Source: Defluviitaleaceae bacterium (GTDB taxonomy: Bacteria > Bacillota > Clostridia > Lachnospirales > WQUN01). Taken from it: a stretch of DNA of 64,000 nt. Numbering within the stretch: the stretch's first letter is position 1; every line of letters begins with the position of its first letter. Location: NCBI GenBank assembly GCA_009781755.1, contig WQVD01000001.1, positions 186,001 through 250,000 of the forward strand, written 5' to 3'. Position numbers and translations under genes: made by a program. Below are positions 30,710 through 39,013 of this stretch, piece by piece. The notes under the pieces are model-generated. The model saw nothing but the letters and a program-made list of their open reading frames with translations. It made no database searches and was not told the origin of the DNA.

Positions 30710-30766
30710 TAGCCCCAGCGGAGCCGCGGAGGCCTTCCGCAGGCATAATTATAAGGAGGAAACACA

Positions 30767-31051
30767 ATGAACAAAACGGAACTCATCGCGGCGATCGCTG
30801 CAAAGTCCGAACTGACCAAGAAAGACGCAGAAAAGGCGCTGGCCGCCTTCGAAGCAACCGTAACCGAAGTATTGGTAGCAAATGGCCGCGTACAACTCGT
30901 AGGCTTTGGCACATTTGACGTAGCCGAGCGCGCCGCACGTGATGGCCGCAACCCCCAAACCGGTGCAAAAATGAAGATTAAAGCTTCCAAATCTCCCCGT
31001 TTCAAAGTCGGCAAAAAACTGCGTGACGCCGTAAACGCAAAAAAGAAATAA
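30767..31051 (+). CDS. hup: DNA-binding protein HU
   Basis: A 94-residue histone-like protein. MNKTELIAAIAAKSELTKKDAEKAL is the helical dimer part (start quoted), GFGTFDVAERAARDGRNPQTG is the start of the DNA arm, with the intercalating proline in RNPQTG. It bends and packs DNA. SD AAGGAGG precedes ATG 30767. It has its own consensus promoter and terminator, as an abundant protein should. Two alanine-rich helices differ slightly from Bacillus HBsu. Confidence 0.96.
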   Translation: MNKTELIAAIAAKSELTKKDAEKALAAFEATVTEVLVANGRVQLVGFGTFDVAERAARDGRNPQTGAKMKIKASKSPRFKVGKKLRDAVNAKKK

Positions 31052-31077
31052 TTTAATTCTACAAAAATAAATGTTAC

Positions 31078-31112
31078 AAATCCGTTGCAAACCCTTGCAA
31101 CGGATTTTTTTT
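31078..31112 (+). terminator. Terminator after hup
   Basis: AAATCCGTTGCAA (31078-31090) pairs with TTGCAACGGATTT (31095-31107), followed by T to 31112. A TATAAT at 31117 may be part of a promoter for the next gene. Confidence 0.92.
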
Positions 31113-31192
31113 GTTATATAATGCCAATATCCGACATTTTACGTCATATATAAATAGAACAGACGAAAATGCAAAATACTTGGAGGTTTGTT

Positions 31193-33394
31193 GTGAAGAA
31201 ACGTACATATCAGATTTTGGCGGCACTTGTGCTGCTAGCGGCGCTATTTGTCGCATCGGCGTTGACGGTAGCGGCCGCACGTCCGGTTAACCTTAACGTA
31301 AATGGAAACATGATGGCTTGGCAATACCAAGAACCCATACGCGTAGACGGTCGTGTTTTTGTACCGTTCCGCGAATTTACTGAATCATTGGGTGGATATG
31401 TGGGCTGGCATTCGGGCCATCGCCAGGCATCGCTTTTTTATGGCAACCATGTGTTAGTATTGACCATTGGCAGTAATATCGCACGTTTAAATGGATACAA
31501 TATCCCCCTTGATTATCCGCCATTCCTATTAAACGGGCGCACAATGATTCCGCTGCGCTTTGTCTCCGAAGCATTTGGTTATAATGTAGGATGGGAAACA
31601 TCCAGCAATACCGCATTCGTTATGTTTCCGGGTGCCGGTCATACAACAGCACCGCCAGCAAGTAACACCGGCGATTTACCTTTTATACCCCTACCCCCAA
31701 ATCCTCCTGCGCAAACAACTCCACCGGCAACAACGACGGCCGCAACAACAGCACCCGTAACACCAGCGCCTACACTACCCCTTGCAACAACTGCTGCTAC
31801 CGCACCAAACAACAATTCAGATACGGCTTTTATCAGAAATATTTCACGTGCTCCCATCCCATTCGAAAATCATCCCGAAACAACGATTGTAGCACTGCGG
31901 ACTCCCGCAGATACAAATTCGTTATCATATATAGTTGAAGCGCGTTCTGCGATTACATCGGTGACGTACTTTGTGTTGGACAATCGATTAATCGTGGATA
32001 TTCACCGTTCGATTTCTACCTTGGTGGGGCCGTTTTATGTACCCAATGGGTTATTCGTATCAGAATTGAGATATTCGCAATTTTCACGAGATCCAAATGT
32101 TACGCGGTTAGTTTTCCATGTAACCGATGCGTTGGATTTTTCTTTGTCATTGTCCAATGACCGCCGCTTTTTAACCATCGAATTTCATCAAAAATTTATC
32201 ACCAACCTTGCGCTGCATACGAATATGGGCGTCGATGCACTGATTATCGGCGGCAATCAATCCCCTACACTGAGCTATACAATGGATGCAGCAAATCGCC
32301 GCTTGATTGTAGATAGCGATAGTGCTTTGTTGTTATATTCCGGTGTGACGATTAACGACGCGACATTTGTATCACGTGTTACAACTGGCACTCGCGCAAA
32401 TGGCTTGGCTTTTATGCATGTTTATTTTGCGTGCGGCATTAGCTTGCCCCGTGTTGGTTCATTTACCAACCGCGACAATAGCACGATGTTAATGTTTTAT
32501 CATGCCATAAACGGCATAACCTATGTACCGGAAAGACGCGCTCTGCGAATTTGCCGCGCCAATGGATTTACAATGAATACCGCACAAGTCCAACACCGCG
32601 ATGAATATTTATTAAATCGTTACACGTTAACATTGCCGTCATTATCAGTACCATTGGCACAAGGAATTGCCCCTGCCGGTGACGGATTTGTGAATTCATT
32701 TATCATAACGCGGGATGCACAAGGCGTTACGCATATCGTTTTTGACACCGCACGCGTTGTGCGATTTGTTGTAGAAGAAACACCCACTGCTTATTACATC
32801 ATTGCAAGATTGCCACGCGAAATGTATTCGATGGTCGTTGTTATCGACCCGGGGCATGGCGGCAACGACCCTGGTGTGACGCGTAACGGAGTACACGAAG
32901 CCAACTTGGTATTAACTGTCGCACAAAAATTAACATCGCTACTGAACCAGCACGATAACATTGCTGTATACCAAACACGCCATGGCAACACGAACTCCAG
33001 CATGTTATGGCGTGCGCAATTTGCCGAATGTGTCGGCGATATTTTTATCAGCATCCACGCGAACGGATTTTCAAACCCTGCCGTCCATGGCATTGAAACA
33101 CATTACACCATCAGCGACGGTGAAGCGGGATTGGCTTTTAATAGCCGTAACTTGGCGCAGATTGTACAGCGTAACATGATTGTTACCACCAGTGCACACA
33201 ACCGAGGGTTATTTCGATCGCCGCAATTCCCGGTGATACGTGAGGCGAACACAACTCCTGCAGTTATTGCAGAAATTGGATTTTTTACCAACACGGCCGA
33301 ATTTACACGTCTAACGACAGCAAATTACCAATGGCAAATTGCACGGGGCTTGTACAACGCGATATTGGAAGCGCACGGCATTATCGGGCGATAA
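31193..33394 (+). CDS. N-acetylmuramoyl-L-alanine amidase with surface-binding domains
   Basis: A 733-residue exported wall hydrolase. Start GTG 31193 with GGAGG 8 nt upstream (the ATG at 31169 has none). A signal peptide covers residues 1-30. Residues 31-145 are a copper-amine-oxidase N1 fold (GRVFVPFREFTESLGG, GRTMIPLRFVSEAFG). A Pro/Thr/Ala linker (about 150-215) is followed by AMIN-type beta domains (about 225-540). The Amidase_3 domain from about 550 has zinc and catalytic residues in DPGHGGNDPG, HEANL, SIHANG and AEIGFFTN. It cleaves the bond between MurNAc and L-Ala. The four-part build suggests targeting to wall sites in division or spore release. Confidence 0.93.
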   Translation: MKKRTYQILAALVLLAALFVASALTVAAARPVNLNVNGNMMAWQYQEPIRVDGRVFVPFREFTESLGGYVGWHSGHRQASLFYGNHVLVLTIGSNIARLNGYNIPLDYPPFLLNGRTMIPLRFVSEAFGYNVGWETSSNTAFVMFPGAGHTTAPPASNTGDLPFIPLPPNPPAQTTPPATTTAATTAPVTPAPTLPLATTAATAPNNNSDTAFIRNISRAPIPFENHPETTIVALRTPADTNSLSYIVEARSAITSVTYFVLDNRLIVDIHRSISTLVGPFYVPNGLFVSELRYSQFSRDPNVTRLVFHVTDALDFSLSLSNDRRFLTIEFHQKFITNLALHTNMGVDALIIGGNQSPTLSYTMDAANRRLIVDSDSALLLYSGVTINDATFVSRVTTGTRANGLAFMHVYFACGISLPRVGSFTNRDNSTMLMFYHAINGITYVPERRALRICRANGFTMNTAQVQHRDEYLLNRYTLTLPSLSVPLAQGIAPAGDGFVNSFIITRDAQGVTHIVFDTARVVRFVVEETPTAYYIIARLPREMYSMVVVIDPGHGGNDPGVTRNGVHEANLVLTVAQKLTSLLNQHDNIAVYQTRHGNTNSSMLWRAQFAECVGDIFISIHANGFSNPAVHGIETHYTISDGEAGLAFNSRNLAQIVQRNMIVTTSAHNRGLFRSPQFPVIREANTTPAVIAEIGFFTNTAEFTRLTTANYQWQIARGLYNAILEAHGIIGR

Positions 33395-33401
33395 ACACAG
33401 C

Positions 33402-33551
33402 TTATTTGATTGGCGGCGTATATGTTTCGGAATAATACGGGCAATCTACGTCATGTACGGTGAAGGTGTGGGATGTCATAGCCGGCAATTCACGTAGATT
33501 GCATTTGCCGTCTTGCTGATAAAAACACATATGTGTACAATTGATGTCCAT
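33402..33551 (-). CDS. Small cysteine-rich protein, 49 residues
   Basis: A short gene missed by length filters. ATG 33551 has GGAGG 6 nt upstream and the frame stops at TAA 33402-33404. The peptide begins MDINCTHMCFYQQDGKCNL and has a further cysteine near its end in DVDCPYY, giving a C-x3-C-x7-C..C pattern. Very similar short proteins (C-x3-C-x7-C-x(20-25)-C-P/A-Y/F) are common in Clostridia and are often wrongly named hydroxymyristoyl-ACP dehydratase; their role is unknown, perhaps zinc binding. It is convergent with the amidase gene, 7 nt apart, and a terminator for that gene lies upstream of its promoter region. Confidence 0.75.
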   Translation of the reverse strand: MDINCTHMCFYQQDGKCNLRELPAMTSHTFTVHDVDCPYYSETYTPPIK

Positions 33552-33588
33552 TAAGTACCTCCGCTCATTTTTTAATTTTAATCACTTG

Positions 33589-33619
33589 AACCCTTGGGGC
33601 GTTGTTCCGAGGGTTTTTT
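33589..33619 (+). terminator. Terminator before the UMF1 transporter
   Basis: AACCCTTGG (33589-33597) pairs with CCGAGGGTT (33607-33615) with one wobble, followed by six T in all. It lies on the plus strand, beyond the small minus-strand gene, and would stop amidase readthrough. Confidence 0.8.
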
Positions 33620-33739
33620 ATGTTTTCGCTTTGTAGTTTGCGTGATAAAAAATTATCTATGCACGGCGTTGTCTTTCTGCAAAATCCGTGTTATTTTGTC
33701 ATTAAAATACAACGCTTAATTCCGAAAGGAGCATTTTCG

Positions 33740-35071
33740 ATGCAAAATGAAAATCCCGCACCGGTCAAGTTCGCATGGATACCATTCAAAAAAAGTTTGA
33801 GTAAAGAGGAATTTAGTTGGGTGTTGTACGATTGGGCCAGCCAGTCGTATGTCATGATTGTCATGACGGTGATCATGTCTATGTTTTTTGTGGAGGCGAC
33901 CAACCGCGCCGGGGTGGATAATGCCAGCGTGTATTGGTCGTTTACTACATCGGCCAGCATGATTGTGATTGGTATACTGGCGCCCATTATCGGCACGCTG
34001 TCTGGATACAAGGGCAAGAAGAAGATGTTATTTACCTTGTTTATGGTGCTGGGTTTGGTGGGCACCTTTGGCAAGGCGTTTATCCCTGAGGCGTGGTGGC
34101 CGGTGATGTTGGCGGTTTACTTTGTGTCCAGTGTGGGGTATGCGGGCAATACAAAGGTTTACGACACTTTCCTGGTGGACGTAACGGATAACAAACGCAT
34201 GAATTGGGTATCGAGCCTAGGGTTTGCCTTCGGGTACATAGGCGGAGCGATACCCTTTATTATTAGCTTGCCACTGGTGGTATTGGTGCTGTTGGGCGTC
34301 ATTGACATGGATATCATGATTGCTTACCGAGTGGCTTTTGGTATTGCTACGGTGTGGTGGCTCATTTTCATGCGCCCGTTTATGAAAAATGTACAGCAAA
34401 AAATCGGCACCGATGTGGAACCGCAATATGTACGCAAGAGTTTTATCCGTATTTGGACGACGGCCAAGGAAATCGCCCAGCAGAAGTCAATTTTAATTTT
34501 CTTGATCGCGTTTTTCTTGTATTCAGATGGTGTGGGTACGATTATCCGCATGGCGGTTATCTTTGGCGCGGAAATTGGCATCGATGAAATGACATTGCTG
34601 ATTGTGCTGTTGGTGACGCAATTTGTGGCCATGCCGTTTGCGGTCCTGTATGGGAAGCTGTCACAAAAGTACGGCGCTAAGTTTATGATTTATGTAGCCA
34701 TTGGTACGTATTGCGTAGTTTGCGGTATTGCGTTGTTTATGAGCCCCACGCGGTCGGATGCGCAACTGCGTGCATTGTTCTGGGGATTGGCGATGCTGAT
34801 TGGTACGGCGCAGGGAGGTATACAGGCGTTGTCACGCTCGTACTTTGCGCGGATTATCCCCAAAGAAAAATCAAATGAGTATTTTGGATTTTATAATGTT
34901 TGTTCTCGTTTTGCGTCCATGATTGGCACGGCGATGTTTGGTGTGATTGCCATGATTACGGGTTATTCGCATTATGGCATTGCGGGCGTGGCAGTGCTGT
35001 TTATTGTGTCGGCAATGATTTTCAAGTTTGTGCCAAATGACAGGACGCTGTTGACAGAGGAATCGTCATGA
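33740..35071 (+). CDS. UMF1-type MFS transporter (Atg22-like)
   Basis: A 443-residue membrane protein with about 12 helices. Start ATG 33740 follows GAAAGGAG with 8-nt spacing; the frame is open 46 codons further up without a site. WVLYDWASQSYVMIVMT is the hallmark of the UMF1/Atg22 group, and GTAQGGIQALSRSYFARIIPKEKSNEYFGFYNVCSRFASMIG (start quoted in part, GTAQGGIQALSRS) matches the second half. Substrates of bacterial members are unknown; yeast Atg22 exports amino acids from the vacuole. It overlaps the GH9 gene by 4 nt, which suggests that it carries sugars for or from that enzyme. Confidence 0.85.
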   Translation: MQNENPAPVKFAWIPFKKSLSKEEFSWVLYDWASQSYVMIVMTVIMSMFFVEATNRAGVDNASVYWSFTTSASMIVIGILAPIIGTLSGYKGKKKMLFTLFMVLGLVGTFGKAFIPEAWWPVMLAVYFVSSVGYAGNTKVYDTFLVDVTDNKRMNWVSSLGFAFGYIGGAIPFIISLPLVVLVLLGVIDMDIMIAYRVAFGIATVWWLIFMRPFMKNVQQKIGTDVEPQYVRKSFIRIWTTAKEIAQQKSILIFLIAFFLYSDGVGTIIRMAVIFGAEIGIDEMTLLIVLLVTQFVAMPFAVLYGKLSQKYGAKFMIYVAIGTYCVVCGIALFMSPTRSDAQLRALFWGLAMLIGTAQGGIQALSRSYFARIIPKEKSNEYFGFYNVCSRFASMIGTAMFGVIAMITGYSHYGIAGVAVLFIVSAMIFKFVPNDRTLLTEESS

Positions 35072-37362
35072 GCTTCGCGATGAACGCCGAACGGACTTAT
35101 TTACAAAACGGCGGCGTGGATGTGATGGGGTTTGATGATTTTTATCCCGGCGGGCACCAATCGGGCGTGAGTATTATCATGCATGGCAACCGCGTGGCTA
35201 CTTGTGGCGAGTTGAAATTTACCGACCGCGCCGATGGCTGGGGTTGGGAAGCAGAGCAAGGCGAACGCGAAATGGGCGCGGACTACATCAAAACGCCACT
35301 GCATTACCAAAACACCCGCACCGGCGATCGTTTCGATTTCACCGTTACCATCAAGGCCGACGGAGCAGCGGTGCGCATCGTGTCTGAATGGGAAGCGCCC
35401 GTGCCTGCGGGTTGCGGATTGCAACTTCGGCTCGAGCTATTCCCCGGTACGTTGTTCGGCAAGCCTTGGCTGATGGACGGCAAGGAGGGTATTTTCCCGG
35501 ATGCGGCCAACGGGCCTGTCGATGCCCCTTATGCCACAGGCCGCAAGCTGGTGGTACGCCCCGATTGCGATTACAACCGCTTGACCATCGAAACAATGGG
35601 CGCGGATTTGTGCTTGATTGACGAACGGATGGTGAACAACCAAGGATGGTTTTATATCAGCGCGTTGGCGGAACCGGGTGTGAATAAAATCGAATGGCGC
35701 ATCACGCCCAACGTCGTGGAAGGTTGGCTGCACACGCCCGTGGTGCAAACATCGCAAGTGGGCTACCACACCAACCAGCCCAAAATTGCCATCATTGAAC
35801 TCGACAAACGCGATACGAAACGTGAAAAACTCGCGCTTTATCGCATTGATGAAAACGGTACGAAGGAATGTTTCACGGCTGTGGGCAGCGAGTGGGGGCA
35901 ATTTCTTCGTTACAATTATATAAAATTCGACTTTACGCACGTGCGCGAGGCGGGTTTGTACAAGGTTATTTACGGCACGCAGGCTTCTTCGATTTTCCGA
36001 ATTACTGCGGATGTGTATGACCGTGGCGTGTGGCAGCCGGTGTTGGAGTATTTCTTGCCGGTGCAGATGTGCCATATGCGCGTGGTGGAAAACGCCCGCA
36101 TTTGGCACGGATATTGCCACCACGACGATGCGTTGATGGCACCGATTAATCACGTACACTTTGACGGATATGAACAAGGCCCTTCTACATTATGTAAATA
36201 CCAACCCGGCGAGCATGTGCCCGGACTCAACGTGGGCGGTTGGCACGACGCGGGCGATGACGACTTGCGCATAGATTCGCAAGCGCCGGAGTGTTACATT
36301 TTGGCGCTCGCTTACGAAAGCTTCGGCATCGACTACGATATGACCACCATCAACCAAGAAACCCGCATTACCGAAATCCATAAACCCGACGGTAAAAACG
36401 ACATCCTCCAACAAGTGGAGCATGGGATGCTTTCTGTTATTGGCGCGTACCGTGCGCTGGGGCGTTTGTACCGCGGCATCATCACAAATAAAATGGCGCA
36501 ATACGTCCTCATGGGTGACCCCGCCATGCAAACCGATAATATCCCCGGCAATGAAGACGACCGCTGGGTATTCACTGAAGATAACCCCACACGCGAATTA
36601 ACCGCCGCTGCCTGTATCGCCGCATCAGCCCGTGTACTGCAGGGTTTCAACGACGTGTTGGCCGCGCAAGCATTAGAAGCCGCTCGCGAATTATTCACCA
36701 TTACCCGCGTGGAGGATGACCACGCCAAAGCCGCCAAAGTCCACGCCGCCGTCGAACTTTTCCTGACCACCGGCGAGCCGCAATACAAGGATTTTGTATT
36801 AAGCGAAACGGATTTTGTGGCGAGCAGGTTATGGCAATTGGGCTGGATTATTGGCCGCTTTGATAAAACCATCGCCAACCCCACCTTCTCCGCTGCCATC
36901 CGCGCCGCGCTGCCGGCATTAAAAAGGCACCTCGATGAACGAAGTGCCGAAACACCTTACGGCATCCCTTACCGCCCGCATATTTGGGGCGCGGGTTGGG
37001 ATATCCAACGGCTGGGGTACGAATACTACTTCCTGCACCGCGCATGGCCGGATATTTTCCCGCCTGACATGGTGTACAACGCGCTCAACTTTGTGCTGGG
37101 TTGCCATCCCGGATCCAACAGCATGTCCTTTGCATCGGGTGTGGGTGCTAAGTCCGCGTTGGTCGCTTACGGCTGGAACCGCGCCGATTGGTCATGGGTG
37201 CCCGGCGGGGTCATTTCCGGCACGGCGTTGATACGGCCGGACTTCCCCGAATTGTTGGTGTGGCCGTTCCTTTGGCAGCAGACAGAATATGTCATGGGCG
37301 GCGGGTCGTCGCATTATATGTTTTTGGTGTTGGCAGCGCAGCAGATTGCGGGTGGGGTGTAA
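35068..37362 (+). CDS. Cytosolic glycoside hydrolase family 9
   Basis: A 764-residue enzyme without a signal peptide. About 230 N-terminal residues of beta type are not recognised. An Ig-like CelD_N domain (about 225-310, TPVVQTSQVGYHTNQPKIAIIE) and the GH9 (alpha/alpha)6 barrel follow. GGWHDAGDDDLR (about 392) carries the catalytic-base aspartates, NFVLGCHPGSNSMSFASGVGAKS the substrate loop, and the acid glutamate is in QQTEYVMGGGSS near the end. Cytosolic GH9 proteins are known as exo-glucosaminidases or beta-glucosidases acting on imported oligosaccharides, unlike the secreted cellulases. ATGA overlap with the transporter supports this use. Confidence 0.85.
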   Translation: MSFAMNAERTYLQNGGVDVMGFDDFYPGGHQSGVSIIMHGNRVATCGELKFTDRADGWGWEAEQGEREMGADYIKTPLHYQNTRTGDRFDFTVTIKADGAAVRIVSEWEAPVPAGCGLQLRLELFPGTLFGKPWLMDGKEGIFPDAANGPVDAPYATGRKLVVRPDCDYNRLTIETMGADLCLIDERMVNNQGWFYISALAEPGVNKIEWRITPNVVEGWLHTPVVQTSQVGYHTNQPKIAIIELDKRDTKREKLALYRIDENGTKECFTAVGSEWGQFLRYNYIKFDFTHVREAGLYKVIYGTQASSIFRITADVYDRGVWQPVLEYFLPVQMCHMRVVENARIWHGYCHHDDALMAPINHVHFDGYEQGPSTLCKYQPGEHVPGLNVGGWHDAGDDDLRIDSQAPECYILALAYESFGIDYDMTTINQETRITEIHKPDGKNDILQQVEHGMLSVIGAYRALGRLYRGIITNKMAQYVLMGDPAMQTDNIPGNEDDRWVFTEDNPTRELTAAACIAASARVLQGFNDVLAAQALEAARELFTITRVEDDHAKAAKVHAAVELFLTTGEPQYKDFVLSETDFVASRLWQLGWIIGRFDKTIANPTFSAAIRAALPALKRHLDERSAETPYGIPYRPHIWGAGWDIQRLGYEYYFLHRAWPDIFPPDMVYNALNFVLGCHPGSNSMSFASGVGAKSALVAYGWNRADWSWVPGGVISGTALIRPDFPELLVWPFLWQQTEYVMGGGSSHYMFLVLAAQQIAGGV

Positions 37363-37455
37363 GAGAAAAGACAAGACCTCGGGGCGCTGCCCCGAACCCT
37401 GCAAGGGGCGACTCGCCCCTTGACCCCTGTTCTGGCTTCGCCGTCACTCGATAAT
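37363..37455 (+). repeat. Intergenic repeat, copy D (long form)
   Basis: AAGACCTCGGGGCGCTGCCCCG, cut here as AAGACCTC and GGGGCGCTGCCCC, then AAGGGGCGACTCGCCCCTT and TGGCTTCGCCGTCACTCG. It starts right at the GH9 stop and is followed by the AAACCGCGC hairpin. Confidence 0.8.
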
Positions 37456-37471
37456 GGATCGTGCTAATTTA

Positions 37472-37500
37472 AAACCGCGCAACTTTCGGCGCGGTTTATT
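37472..37500. terminator. Bidirectional terminator between GH9 and asnA
   Basis: AAACCGCGC (37472-37480) pairs with GCGCGGTTT (37489-37497) and is followed by ATTTATA. A-rich and T-rich on both sides, it can serve both converging genes. Confidence 0.75.
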
Positions 37501-37514
37501 TATATTTTTGTGAG

Positions 37515-38498
37515 TTATAACAATTTAATTCCTGCTGCTGCGCACGCTTTTCGCATTTGTTCCGGCCATACGGATGCTTGTACTTCACCTACATGGGCTT
37601 TGCTTAGCAGCCATTGGCAAATTCTTGATTGGCCTAGGCCGCCGCCTACGGTTTGGGGTAGTTTGTTTTGCAAGACGGCTTGGTGATATGGCAGGGTTAG
37701 GCGGTCGGTTGCGTCGCGTTTTTCGCATTGGCGTTGCAGAGTGGCTGCGTCTACGCGCACGCCCATGGAGCTGATTTCCAACACCGCATCCAGCGTGGGG
37801 AAGTGTAACAAGATGTCGCCGTTCATGGTCCAATCGTCATAGTCGGGGGCGCGGTCGCCGTTATTGCCAATTTTGGAAAGGAATACCGCACCATGCTTGC
37901 GGGTGATTTCATTTTCGCGGCCTTTGTCATCCAACTGGTCGCAAGTTGCCACCAGTTGATCATACGAAATCACAAATAATTTTTCGGGCAATGCGGGCAC
38001 TTCGATGTTAAAGCGGGTACGTACTTCTTCGGCTAGCTTACGGATTAGCGTGTAAAGCTCGTTTGCGTAGTGGATGCAAGTGTCCAAGTTTCGTTCGTTG
38101 GGCGTGATGACGCGTTCCCAATCCCATTGGTCCACGTAGATGGAGTGCGTGTTGTCCAGCACTTCATCGCGGCGGATGGCGTTCATTTCGGTAAAAATCC
38201 CCTGCCCCACGCCGAAGCCGTACCGCTGCAATGCTACGCGCTTCCACTTGGCCAGCGAATGCACGATTTCGATTTCGCACCCCATGTCGGGCACTTCGAA
38301 GGCGACGGGTCGCTCCTTGCCGCTTAGGTTGTCATTCTCGCCGCTGGCGGGAAGTACGAACAAAGGCGCAGACACGCGCGTCAAGCCAAAATCTTTTTCC
38401 AACGCCTTGTGAAACCACGAACGGATGAAGCGGATGGCGCGTTGTGTGTCCATGACATCCAGCGACGGACGGTAGTTGGGCGGGATTTGCAATTGCAT
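37515..38498 (-). CDS. asnA: Aspartate-ammonia ligase (asparagine synthetase A)
   Basis: A 327-residue class II synthetase-like enzyme that makes asparagine from aspartate and free ammonia with ATP. FGLTRVSAPLFV, LSGKERPVAFEV, HSIYVDQWDWE, RAPDYDDW, SSMGVRVD and GGGLGQSRICQWLL are conserved blocks. The family length is 330. It overlaps the stop of the kinase gene by 1 nt (TAATG). Palindrome P7 falls in the DQLVATCDQL stretch. Why it is coupled to a kinase and GH2 enzyme is not clear. Confidence 0.95.
   Translation of the reverse strand: MQLQIPPNYRPSLDVMDTQRAIRFIRSWFHKALEKDFGLTRVSAPLFVLPASGENDNLSGKERPVAFEVPDMGCEIEIVHSLAKWKRVALQRYGFGVGQGIFTEMNAIRRDEVLDNTHSIYVDQWDWERVITPNERNLDTCIHYANELYTLIRKLAEEVRTRFNIEVPALPEKLFVISYDQLVATCDQLDDKGRENEITRKHGAVFLSKIGNNGDRAPDYDDWTMNGDILLHFPTLDAVLEISSMGVRVDAATLQRQCEKRDATDRLTLPYHQAVLQNKLPQTVGGGLGQSRICQWLLSKAHVGEVQASVWPEQMRKACAAAGIKLL
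37932..37958. repeat. 27-nt palindrome family, copy P7 (inside asnA)
   Basis: Left arm CAACTGGTCGC, centre AAGTT, right arm GCCACCAGTTG. Ten of eleven pairs form; position 9 against 19 does not. In the asnA frame it reads QLVATCDQL. Twenty of 27 positions agree with P1 when read on the minus strand. AsnA relatives have a segment of equal length here, so it need not be an insertion. Confidence 0.6.
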
Positions 38499-39010
38499 TA
38501 CGACAGCTCCTCAATAATTTTGGTCGCTACGGCGTCGGGCGGTAAGTTTTGTGTGTTGATGCGGGTTTCGTGGGGTAGCAATGGGCGTGTGGTGAGCAAG
38601 CGATTGGTTTGAATCGCTTCTTGCCAATCGTCAAAGGAATTTCCGTTGTCGCGCGTTAGAATCCGCTGCTTGATCGTTTCATCCTCGGCAAACAGCGTAA
38701 ACAAACGATAATCCAGCCCGCGAAAAACTTCAGGCAGTTGTAAAATTTGGCTGTCAAAATTGATGTCCGTGATGAGGATGTTTTTGAAACCGTGACGTGC
38801 GTAGTTTTTGACCACGAGGACGAGGTTCTCGAAGCTGATTTCGGTTTCTTGTTCCCATGTGATGGATGTGTGTGGGTTCAATTTTTGAAATTCGGGAATC
38901 CACCCGAACTCAAACCACGGCGTTTGTAATTTTTCGTGCAACAGCTTGGCCGTGGTGGACTTGCCACTGCCGGGTGCGCCGTGAACGACGATGATTTGAG
39001 GATACACCAT
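38498..39010 (-). CDS. P-loop nucleotide kinase-like protein
   Basis: A 170-residue AAA-type P-loop protein with HGAPGSGKSTTAKLL (about residues 9-23) as Walker A. ILITDINFDS is a likely Walker B and RLFTLFAEDETIKQRILTRDNG has the lid arginines (R and K residues near 115-125). Such proteins phosphorylate small molecules such as nucleosides, sugars or antibiotics; the substrate is not visible. It is 3 nt behind the GH2 gene and overlaps asnA by 1 nt, so it is made from the same messenger and could phosphorylate the sugar freed by GH2. That is an inference. Confidence 0.75.
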   Translation of the reverse strand: MVYPQIIVVHGAPGSGKSTTAKLLHEKLQTPWFEFGWIPEFQKLNPHTSITWEQETEISFENLVLVVKNYARHGFKNILITDINFDSQILQLPEVFRGLDYRLFTLFAEDETIKQRILTRDNGNSFDDWQEAIQTNRLLTTRPLLPHETRINTQNLPPDAVATKIIEELS

Positions 39011-39013
39011 GCG

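Noticed and set aside
38595-38622. Inverted repeat AAGCGATT/AATCGCTT as another palindrome copy
   Set aside because: The centre of symmetry does not fit the 27-nt frame with CA/TG ends; only 8-bp arms with a 6-nt loop. Probably chance in coding sequence.
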